This document shows, in pieces, positions 5,715-13,505 of a stretch of DNA of 15,071 bases. Position 1 is the stretch's first letter. Each line of letters starts with the position of its first letter. Origin of the DNA: RGIG529 sp963929765. Its GTDB lineage: Bacteria; Bacillota; Clostridia; Oscillospirales; Oscillospiraceae. The notes under the pieces were generated by a model, which made no database searches, had not been told where the DNA came from, and saw only the letters and a program-made list of their open reading frames with translations. The DNA lies in assembly GCA_963929765.1 (NCBI GenBank), contig CAWVKD010000027.1, forward strand, positions 1 to 15,071, in the 5' to 3' direction. The position numbers were made by a program, and so were the translations under genes.

Positions 5715-8312
5715 ATGATGGAATGGCAAGACTATGTAGCACAACTGCTGTCACAGAAAAGCAGTTTCGACGGAATTAGTCTATCCTTTGAAGATAACGC
5801 TCATTCTGTGGGCATACCTCCTATTATCAAAGCCAGCGTTTTAATGCTTGATAAAATGATTGCACACCAGGGAAAATTCAACATTCTTGTTTTCCCGGAA
5901 CGTATTCAGTCAATTTTTATCTTTACACTGATCAAGTTGCTGCACAATATAGCTGAAGGTAAAATCGAGCGTGCTTATGATCCTGAAGCGTTTAAACCTG
6001 GTGAAAAATTAAAACTTGGAAACGCTGTTGTTGAATTCGTCGGCATAGAAGGAAGAAACAGTGAACAAAGAATGCGGATTAAAGTCGTTGATAAAGGTAC
6101 GCCGCTGATCATTGATGCTCCTATTGAAAACTTTCCGTTGTTTCAACGAACCAATACACAACGACGTTTGAGTACTTACAATCAATATATAGAAGAAAAG
6201 AGGAAGTTAGAAGATGTCTCTGGTTGCCTGACACCAGATGAAAAATTCCTAACATTGCTTTCCGATTACAGAACACACATGGATAGTTCTATCGTAAATA
6301 TGACCTCGGTAATCAATGCCAAAGAATTGTTTTCTATCTGTAAGTTGTGTGGCCGCGATATTAAGGACATTCTTCTTATTGGGCATGCTGATTATGAGGG
6401 AAATGTCAGAAATATCGGTGCCGGGCAACTTGATGGTATTCCTGCCATTGTTCTTGCATCAGATTTATATGCAATAGCTGCACTGGCGGAACAAGGACAT
6501 CCTATTCAGTCCATTATTATTGACGGCTCCAATGCCAATGCTCTGCTGAGTCAGATGGACGCACTTGATGAATTGATGCGTTTGGGTGTTCCAATCACAT
6601 GCGTAACTGATATCGTTAACTCTTTTGATTTGCAACCATTCCTGGACAGGCAGTTTAATCTGTGGCGATGGGATGAGACCAGCATTACGGAGCGCCTTTA
6701 TAATGTCAGCACGCTGAGTTCTGACCGAAAAACCAAACACTGCGCAAAGCGGAAAGTTGAATATCTTGCGATGGACGGCAATGAAGTTAGTATTGCTATT
6801 CGCAAACTATATTCTCATCGGGTAGAGGCACAAACGCAGTCCGCTCAAATGCTCAAATTGTTTGACAGATTGTTTTCTCTCTCGTTCATTGCCCTTCGCG
6901 AGACGGTCCCTTTTGTTGAAACCCAGCTGTCCCAGCCAAGGCTTACTCTGGATGAGTGTGGGAGTATTCTTGCGTGTGAACGGAATTACCTCGAGCCCAA
7001 AACTTATGATGATTATGTCACAATTATAGATTGTTTGAAAAAAATCTTTACTAAGGGATACCCTCTCCCCAAACATAATGCTTTAGCTGACATATTGCAA
7101 AAGGAAAAATATAAAAGCCTCTGCATTGTTGTTCCAGAACGCTTTGAAAAAAAGCATGTACAGGAATACTGGCAGATGTGGTGTCGCAGGCAGCGGCTCA
7201 TCACGCAGGTTTATGTTCTGTACCCGGCAGAGTATTATCCTGTGCAGGCATCACAGTTTTCTGCAACAATCGTTGTCGGTTGGCTGAAGCGCGCTATTAT
7301 GCGAAAAATCCTTTATGGTTTTAATACTCAAATATATACGGTTTTGCTGTATGACTACGAAAAACGCTGGAAGAACTACGATACAACAAAGTGGAATGCA
7401 GCCCTTGACAGTTTTCAAAATCGACAGGCCATAGAAAAGTCTTTTAATACGAAAAAAATTCATGTGTCTACCAGCCGATTTAATCCGGTACAACCTGTTC
7501 CGGAAGACACTCCGAAAACGGATGAGTTAGCTGAAATTGAAGTGGTTCTCCGGGAAAATAAATACCGTCAATATGTTGCCAGCGGCGGACAGAAAGCTGC
7601 AAATGAAACAACAGAAGCAATCCCCGTTAACTATGTAGGTGGTTACCTGGCGTTTTATCGTACTGGTCATAAGGTTATTTCAGCGACCAATATTATCATG
7701 AATGACGCTGACAAAATAGACTCTGTCCTGCCCGAACAATTAAAAATGGGTGATTTTGTTGTTGTCCGTGAAACTTCTAAAGACCTGATCCGTGAGATGG
7801 CGGATGTAATTTTAAACCGATCAGGAAAGACTGAAATGCGGGAAATGGCAGGTAAGTGGAAAGAAGCTCTGGAAATTGAGACATTGTTTTATTCAGATGA
7901 CGAAATCTATCAGCACTTGCAGGATGCCGGGTGTTCCAAAGGGCAACAGGCAGTACATGGTTGGATTCATGACGATGATGTTATTGCTCCACAAAGCAAG
8001 CAAGACTTAGAGTATATCGCTGTGGCGACTGGCAGCAGCGTCTTAAAGGAGCTGCTGGATCAAGTATATGATGCAGCGCAAATAGTCCGCAGCGCTCATG
8101 TTCAGGCTGGCAGAGTGTTATCAATGCAATTGAGAAACCGGATTGTTGAAGCATTAAAGGGGTATGGAGATATTGATCCTTTCAACATCTGGGAACCTAT
8201 AGAAATGCAGGTTGATGGAATTGGGACGGTTCGTATCTTGAAGATCATTGATATTGGAACGCCTATAACAGTTGACATAGCAGATACCAACCGCCTTATT
8301 GGTGATGAGTAA
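5715..8312 (+). CDS. drmE: DrmE-like protein of class 2 DISARM
   Basis: An 865 aa protein with no strongly diagnostic motif that I can name. I call it DrmE because of its size and its place in an operon with a DrmMII-like methyltransferase, DrmA and DrmB. Its layout recalls a degenerate helicase-like or Rossmann-like fold. Strands ending in NILVFPER (56-63), SIIIDGS (266-272), IVVGWLKR (519-526) and VLLYDYEKRW (543-552) are each followed by helices, yet there is no GxGK[ST] Walker A and no DEAD/DEAH box. The C-terminal third (from about residue 640) carries VGGYLAFYRTGHK and a long helical stretch. DrmE is a class 2-specific subunit of unknown activity. Start 5715 (MMEWQDY) is set by AGGAGG; a second ATG follows at once. 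Only 11 bp separate it from the NERD-helicase gene, whose Shine-Dalgarno overlaps its stop codon. Confidence 0.68.
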   Translation: MMEWQDYVAQLLSQKSSFDGISLSFEDNAHSVGIPPIIKASVLMLDKMIAHQGKFNILVFPERIQSIFIFTLIKLLHNIAEGKIERAYDPEAFKPGEKLKLGNAVVEFVGIEGRNSEQRMRIKVVDKGTPLIIDAPIENFPLFQRTNTQRRLSTYNQYIEEKRKLEDVSGCLTPDEKFLTLLSDYRTHMDSSIVNMTSVINAKELFSICKLCGRDIKDILLIGHADYEGNVRNIGAGQLDGIPAIVLASDLYAIAALAEQGHPIQSIIIDGSNANALLSQMDALDELMRLGVPITCVTDIVNSFDLQPFLDRQFNLWRWDETSITERLYNVSTLSSDRKTKHCAKRKVEYLAMDGNEVSIAIRKLYSHRVEAQTQSAQMLKLFDRLFSLSFIALRETVPFVETQLSQPRLTLDECGSILACERNYLEPKTYDDYVTIIDCLKKIFTKGYPLPKHNALADILQKEKYKSLCIVVPERFEKKHVQEYWQMWCRRQRLITQVYVLYPAEYYPVQASQFSATIVVGWLKRAIMRKILYGFNTQIYTVLLYDYEKRWKNYDTTKWNAALDSFQNRQAIEKSFNTKKIHVSTSRFNPVQPVPEDTPKTDELAEIEVVLRENKYRQYVASGGQKAANETTEAIPVNYVGGYLAFYRTGHKVISATNIIMNDADKIDSVLPEQLKMGDFVVVRETSKDLIREMADVILNRSGKTEMREMAGKWKEALEIETLFYSDDEIYQHLQDAGCSKGQQAVHGWIHDDDVIAPQSKQDLEYIAVATGSSVLKELLDQVYDAAQIVRSAHVQAGRVLSMQLRNRIVEALKGYGDIDPFNIWEPIEMQVDGIGTVRILKIIDIGTPITVDIADTNRLIGDE

Positions 8313-8323
8313 GGAGTTTTGTT

Positions 8324-10066
8324 ATGGCCATCATGATACCTTCTGTGATTTCTCCGGAGGTGAAATCCAATGCAGAACGCAAAATTTTCGAATGGTTTCA
8401 AAATGCACCTGGAACAGACAAATGGATCGTCCTGCATTCTCTCGGAATTGCAACCCACAATAAAGTAATATACGGAGAAACAGACTTTCTTGTCCTTGCT
8501 CCCAAGCTGGGGATTTTTGCAATCGAAGTTAAAGGTGGCCGGGTCAGACGAGAGAATGGTATCTGGTATTTTACCAACAGATATGGCAAGACAAACAGTA
8601 AAGTTCGGGGACCGTTTGACCAAGCCAGAGACGGAATTTTCAGTATTGTTGATGCGATGAAAAAACGTATCGACATTGAGCATCGTCATATTGAAAATGT
8701 GCTGTTCGGTTACGGCGTTATGTTTCCGGATATTGAATTTACTTCTACTGGAATTGAAGAAGAACAATGGCAGGTGTTTGACTCCCGTGACGGTGCAAAT
8801 GTAAAACAATTTATTAAACGGCTTTCAGATGGCGCCAAAGCTAAATGGGAGTCCCACTATGGTCCTGTCAACGATTCTAAACTCCCTGATTCTTCGGATG
8901 TCAGATATATTGCATCGCTTCTTCGTGGTGATTTTGATTGTACAGTCCCGATGAGTGCACAGCTCCGCAATGCAAGTGATGCACTGATTGCGCTGACAAA
9001 AGAACAATATCGTTGTCTTGACCAACTGGATGACAATCCAAGATGCCTTATTCAAGGTCCGGCAGGTACTGGGAAAACACTCCTTGCTATTGAGGAAGTT
9101 AAAAAGTCTGTTGCACGCGGTGAGAAAGTCGCATTGTTCTGTTTTAATGCCAATCTTGCAGATTGGCTAAGCAGTTACTTTGAAAACATGCCGGAGGCTG
9201 TGCGTCCTAAGTATATCGGGACATTCCATAAGTATATGACTCAGGTTGCCAGAGAGGCTGGCCTTCTACCCATATATCCACAAGATTCGGATAAGATTCA
9301 ACAGTATTACCAGAGCGATCTTCCTGAAGCTGCAGCAATTGCGCTGTTGGATGGTGGTGAGCTGTATGACAAAATAGTGGTGGATGAAGCACAGGATCTG
9401 ATACGGGACAGTTATTTGGAGGTTATGAGTACTTGTCTGGAAAAAGGCCTTTCCAGAGGTCGCTGGACGATGTTTGGAGATTTTTCCATGCAGGCAATTT
9501 ATGCAGATGGTATGTCCGGTGCCGGGATGATAGAGAAGCTGGAAGATCAAACCGCTTTTATTCGTTTCAAACTAACAATAAACTGTAGAAATACAAAGCC
9601 AATCTGCAAGGAAATCGAAACCGTAACCGGCTTTAAGGCTCCACATAATCTTTGGACCAAGGTTGATGGTCCTCCGGTACAGTACATTACTTGGTCTACA
9701 ATGGAAAACCAGTGTAAAAAACTGCAGACACTGCTTAAACAGCTGGCAGACGCACATATCAGCCCTGAGCAAATCACAATTTTGTCCCCCAAGCGAAGAG
9801 ACGATTCAGTTGTTTCCATGCTTGACGGGTATCCGATAAAAGATTTTAAAGTGCCAATTGGAGTGAACACAACTTTTTGTACGATTCAGGCATACAAAGG
9901 CCTTGAAAATACCGTAATCATCCTGACAGATATTGAAAATTTTTCTTCAGATAAGCTGATGTATGTCGGTCTGAGTCGTGCATGCTCTGGTCTGTTCATT
10001 TTGGAGACAGATGCAGCCAAGAGAGAATACGATAACCTTTTGATGAGGAGGCTGTTCAATGAGTGA
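8324..10066 (+). CDS. NERD nuclease-domain / SF1 helicase fusion
   Basis: A 580 aa two-domain protein. Residues about 11-115 form a NERD (nuclease-related) domain of the PD-(D/E)xK type: Glu18 in NAERKIF, Asp54 in GETDFLVL, Glu68-x-Lys70 in AIEVKGG, and Gln100 in GPFDQA. Residues about 225-580 form a UvrD/Rep-like SF1 helicase: Walker A GPAGTGKT (245-252), motif II DEAQD (354-358), TINCRNTKPI as the motif IV region, IQAYKGLENTVI as motif V, and VGLSRA (548-553) as motif VI. All expected catalytic residues appear present. It could nick or degrade DNA while unwinding (inference). The start is fixed by AAGGAG (8311-8316), which overlaps the drmE stop, with a seven-base spacer. Its end overlaps drmA by 8 bp, so it belongs to the operon, although canonical DISARM lacks such a protein. 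Confidence 0.85.
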   Translation: MAIMIPSVISPEVKSNAERKIFEWFQNAPGTDKWIVLHSLGIATHNKVIYGETDFLVLAPKLGIFAIEVKGGRVRRENGIWYFTNRYGKTNSKVRGPFDQARDGIFSIVDAMKKRIDIEHRHIENVLFGYGVMFPDIEFTSTGIEEEQWQVFDSRDGANVKQFIKRLSDGAKAKWESHYGPVNDSKLPDSSDVRYIASLLRGDFDCTVPMSAQLRNASDALIALTKEQYRCLDQLDDNPRCLIQGPAGTGKTLLAIEEVKKSVARGEKVALFCFNANLADWLSSYFENMPEAVRPKYIGTFHKYMTQVAREAGLLPIYPQDSDKIQQYYQSDLPEAAAIALLDGGELYDKIVVDEAQDLIRDSYLEVMSTCLEKGLSRGRWTMFGDFSMQAIYADGMSGAGMIEKLEDQTAFIRFKLTINCRNTKPICKEIETVTGFKAPHNLWTKVDGPPVQYITWSTMENQCKKLQTLLKQLADAHISPEQITILSPKRRDDSVVSMLDGYPIKDFKVPIGVNTTFCTIQAYKGLENTVIILTDIENFSSDKLMYVGLSRACSGLFILETDAAKREYDNLLMRRLFNE

Positions 10067-13000
10067 TACCCGGCGAGATCAATTGATTGATTATATTGAA
10101 AAAGAGTTTATTGGCCCGGATCCCATTGACTGGCCGGGTATGACGCAAAGTAATGGTGAGGAAATTCTAACGACCGATCCTCCCCGGACACGATACATTG
10201 CTGGCATTTTGTATCCGAGAGAGACGACGGATACGGATTCAGATACCCAAGAAGGAGAAAGTGAACCCGTAATAGATCCTGAGGGTGAAGATCTTGAGGT
10301 TGAAGATCCTGGTGCTGAACCGGCAAAGAAATCCAGAGCTACCCCTGAGTTTCTGGAAAATGCGGAAGAACTGATCAATCGCTCCAATGCATACAGGCAA
10401 TCGGCAATCAGCATCACTGTCGCCATCAAAAGAGAAGACAACATTCGTGTGAAAGTATCGGCAGGTACATATACTACACTAACAGCTATTGATCCCAAAA
10501 CCGAGCGAAAAGTTATAACATATCCACGTACAGCGCTTTCTTGGGAAAATGACGGAAATCCGCTTATACTTCCCACTGCTGATAAAAGTTTGCGCAAGGA
10601 ACCTATCGGGAATACGGGATTGCAATTTGACATTACATATCGCTATAGGGCCGGAAACAGCACAATCTATACCTTTACACTGGAAAACACCAAGGGAAAA
10701 AGGGGCTCTTCCGTCAGAGACGATGAATGTTTCTTCCAAGTCAAATTTACATTATTTTCCGAAAAAGGTTTTTCCCCGCTTTCTGAAGGACAGCGAATTA
10801 CCGAAGATGAGGATTACCGTTCCAACCAGCTCTTGTATCGCGATATCCACAATTATGCAATAGGACATGGCTGTGCTGCCGATTGGGAGGAATCTGATAC
10901 CGTTGGATGGATTTCCACGGCTACTTTCCCCCGATATGATATTAAACCAATTGTCCCCAGCACGATTGACGGCGTATCTCTTGAGATGCTTAAAATGAGC
11001 CCTTATGGTAGTTTCTCCGAGACAGTCAGCGAGCTTCGTCTGATGTGCCAAAAGTACCGTGAGTGGATTAATGGACTTCGTATAATCCGCAAGAGTTTGT
11101 CACCCGAATATGCAATTACAGCAGACAGGCATATCCGTAACTGTGATATTTGCCTTTCCCGCATGGAAAAAGGCATCGATTTGCTGGAACAAAATAAAGA
11201 AGTGCGAACTGCGTTCCAATATATGAATCTGGCGATGCTGATGCAACAGCTTCACTATAATCTTCCGTTGCAGCGATGGGAAGATGATGGAATCAATGAT
11301 ATCCGTTTAATCAATCCGGTAAATCTTCCGGAAGTAACAAACAGCAATACATGGTATGGGGACAAAACACGCTATGGTAAATGGCGCCCATTTCAGCTTG
11401 CATTTGTATTGATGAATCTTCGCTCCATGTATGACCGTGATTGCAACGAGCGTGGTATTGTAGATTTAATCTGGTTTCCAACTGGCGGTGGTAAAACAGA
11501 AGCGTACCTTGGCCTGTCCGCATATACAATTTTTATTCGGCGCCTTTTGGACAAAGAGGACAAGGGAACTGCTATTCTTATGCGTTATACATTGCGCCTG
11601 CTGACCGCACAGCAGTATGAGCGGGCCTCCGCTATGATTTGTGCATGTGAGCTGCTTCGCAAGGAACACGAGGATCTGTTTGGAAAGAACAGGATTACTA
11701 TCGGCCTTTGGGTTGGCGGCACGACGACGCCCAATCATATGGATGGTTCCGAAGGTGCTGTAAAAAAATTTGAAAAGCTCAAACAAGACGGCAAAGAGAA
11801 TCCATTTGTCATACTAAAGTGCCCTTGGTGCGGCGCCCAAATGGGTGCAATTCAGCGTGGGAATATTTGGGAGATTGCCGGATATAAAAAAGTGATGGGC
11901 CCACACGGGAAAGCCAAAATTGTGTTCAGATGCCGAAATCGTAATTGCGACTTTTCAAAAGAAGACCTTCCCCTGTTTGTGGTAGACGATGCCATCTATG
12001 AATCAACGCCTACATTGTTACTGGGGACAGTGGACAAATTTGCCATGTTGCCATTCCGGCCAAAAGCACAGTGCCTTTTTGGCTATGAAAATGGTGAAAA
12101 GAAAACATCTCCAGACCTCATTATCCAGGATGAGCTTCACCTGATTTCCGGCCCTCTGGGTTCTATGGTTGGTCATTATGAAACTCTGATACATGAACTC
12201 TGTACAGTCAGGACTCCGTCTGGTGAAATCCATCCCAAAATAATTGCGTCCACAGCAACAATCAGCCGGGCCAAAGCTCAGTGCCACGCCTTGTATGGCT
12301 GCAAAGAAGACAATGTTTTCCAGTTTCCTCCTCCTGGCTTGGATGCCGGCAATTCTTTCTTTGCAAAAGAGGATCACGGGCAAAATGGACGGCGATATGT
12401 CGGCATTCTTGCGTCGGGCTCATCTTCTGATGCAACAACTGCGATTCGCTTATTTGCAGCGTTGTTGTATGGGGCAAAGGCAATGAAAGTTGAAAAAGAA
12501 TCTGACAGAGATCCCTATTGGACAAATATCGGATATTATAACAGCATCCGCGAACTCGGACAAGCTGCCACATGGATTCGGGCGGATATTGATCAGCATT
12601 TGGATGTCATGTATAAGCGCCGTTTTGATGATAAGCGCTATCCGACAAAGGAAGAATATCGCAAGTGCAGACGCTACATCTGGCGCGACGAAGAACTTAC
12701 CAGTCGTATTTCCGGCAGTGAAGTTACTGCAAGCCTTGCCAATCTTGGAATTCGCTACTCCGGTGAAGAAGATGCAGCGGGCAAGGTTAAAGAACATCCT
12801 ATCGATATATGCCTTGCAACAAACATGATTTCTGTTGGCCTTGATGTATCAAGGCTCGGCCTGATGACAGTTGCCGGTCAACCTAAAACAACTTCGGAAT
12901 ATATCCAGGCAACAAGCCGTGTCGGTCGAAATGCCACGGATGCTCCCGGTATTGTGTTTGTGCTTTACCGTCCAGGCCGCCCCCGGGATAAATCTCATTA

Positions 13001-13505
13001 TGAACATTTCAAATCTTATCATTCCAGAGTATACTGCAGTGTCGAACCTACCAGTGTTACACCTTTTTCAGCACCTGTCCGCGAAAGAGCTCTGCATGCT
13101 ATTATGATTGGAATGATGCGACTTGAAAATGACAGCCGTTTCAACGAAGATCCGCCTACCTATCCTGATAAAGAACTGCAGGGAAGAGTGCTCAGCATTA
13201 TCGAAAATCGCGTGGACGATATCGACAGCGAAGAACTGGATGCAACACTGAACCGGATTGAGTATATTCTCCAATGTTGGGAGGACTGGAATCCGAGAAA
13301 ATGGGAGCCCGCAAAAAACCCAGACCGGTCTTATGCCGACCCGGTTCCCCTGATGTATTCTGCCGGCAGTCATCCCAATGAGGCATGGGGAGGCCGCGGT
13401 ATAGAAACCCCAACTTCCATGCGAAGTGTGGATGCATCCTGTGAAGCCGAAGTTTTGACCAACAGATATATTGCGAAGGAGGGCGAAGATGGCATATTCA
13501 AATAA
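10059..13505 (+). CDS. drmA: DISARM SF2 helicase DrmA
   Basis: An 1148 aa DrmA-type helicase, the core subunit of DISARM that pairs with DrmB. Motifs: Walker A PTGGGKTE (474-481), motif II DELH (691-694), motif III STAT (731-734), a conserved CLATNMISVGLDVSRL block, and motif VI QATSRVGR (950-957). A zinc ribbon, Cys588-x2-Cys591 and Cys625-x4-Cys630, is inserted between motifs I and II. The N-terminal half is a large non-helicase domain with a strongly acidic segment at about residues 56-88. DrmA with DrmB is thought to load on unmodified incoming phage DNA and unwind or translocate along it. ATG 10059 has GAGGAG (10045-10050) eight bases upstream and overlaps the NERD-helicase gene by 8 bp; its 3' end overlaps drmB by 17 bp. 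No disruption is seen. Confidence 0.92.
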   Translation: MSDTRRDQLIDYIEKEFIGPDPIDWPGMTQSNGEEILTTDPPRTRYIAGILYPRETTDTDSDTQEGESEPVIDPEGEDLEVEDPGAEPAKKSRATPEFLENAEELINRSNAYRQSAISITVAIKREDNIRVKVSAGTYTTLTAIDPKTERKVITYPRTALSWENDGNPLILPTADKSLRKEPIGNTGLQFDITYRYRAGNSTIYTFTLENTKGKRGSSVRDDECFFQVKFTLFSEKGFSPLSEGQRITEDEDYRSNQLLYRDIHNYAIGHGCAADWEESDTVGWISTATFPRYDIKPIVPSTIDGVSLEMLKMSPYGSFSETVSELRLMCQKYREWINGLRIIRKSLSPEYAITADRHIRNCDICLSRMEKGIDLLEQNKEVRTAFQYMNLAMLMQQLHYNLPLQRWEDDGINDIRLINPVNLPEVTNSNTWYGDKTRYGKWRPFQLAFVLMNLRSMYDRDCNERGIVDLIWFPTGGGKTEAYLGLSAYTIFIRRLLDKEDKGTAILMRYTLRLLTAQQYERASAMICACELLRKEHEDLFGKNRITIGLWVGGTTTPNHMDGSEGAVKKFEKLKQDGKENPFVILKCPWCGAQMGAIQRGNIWEIAGYKKVMGPHGKAKIVFRCRNRNCDFSKEDLPLFVVDDAIYESTPTLLLGTVDKFAMLPFRPKAQCLFGYENGEKKTSPDLIIQDELHLISGPLGSMVGHYETLIHELCTVRTPSGEIHPKIIASTATISRAKAQCHALYGCKEDNVFQFPPPGLDAGNSFFAKEDHGQNGRRYVGILASGSSSDATTAIRLFAALLYGAKAMKVEKESDRDPYWTNIGYYNSIRELGQAATWIRADIDQHLDVMYKRRFDDKRYPTKEEYRKCRRYIWRDEELTSRISGSEVTASLANLGIRYSGEEDAAGKVKEHPIDICLATNMISVGLDVSRLGLMTVAGQPKTTSEYIQATSRVGRNATDAPGIVFVLYRPGRPRDKSHYEHFKSYHSRVYCSVEPTSVTPFSAPVRERALHAIMIGMMRLENDSRFNEDPPTYPDKELQGRVLSIIENRVDDIDSEELDATLNRIEYILQCWEDWNPRKWEPAKNPDRSYADPVPLMYSAGSHPNEAWGGRGIETPTSMRSVDASCEAEVLTNRYIAKEGEDGIFK
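10281..10308 (+). repeat. Short tandem repeat coding the acidic segment of DrmA
   Basis: GAGGGTGAAGATC (10281-10293) and GAGGTTGAAGATC (10296-10308) repeat with a 15-base period and one mismatch, encoding EGEDLEVED. The period keeps the reading frame, so copy-number changes would lengthen the acidic linker by five residues. Confidence 0.5.
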
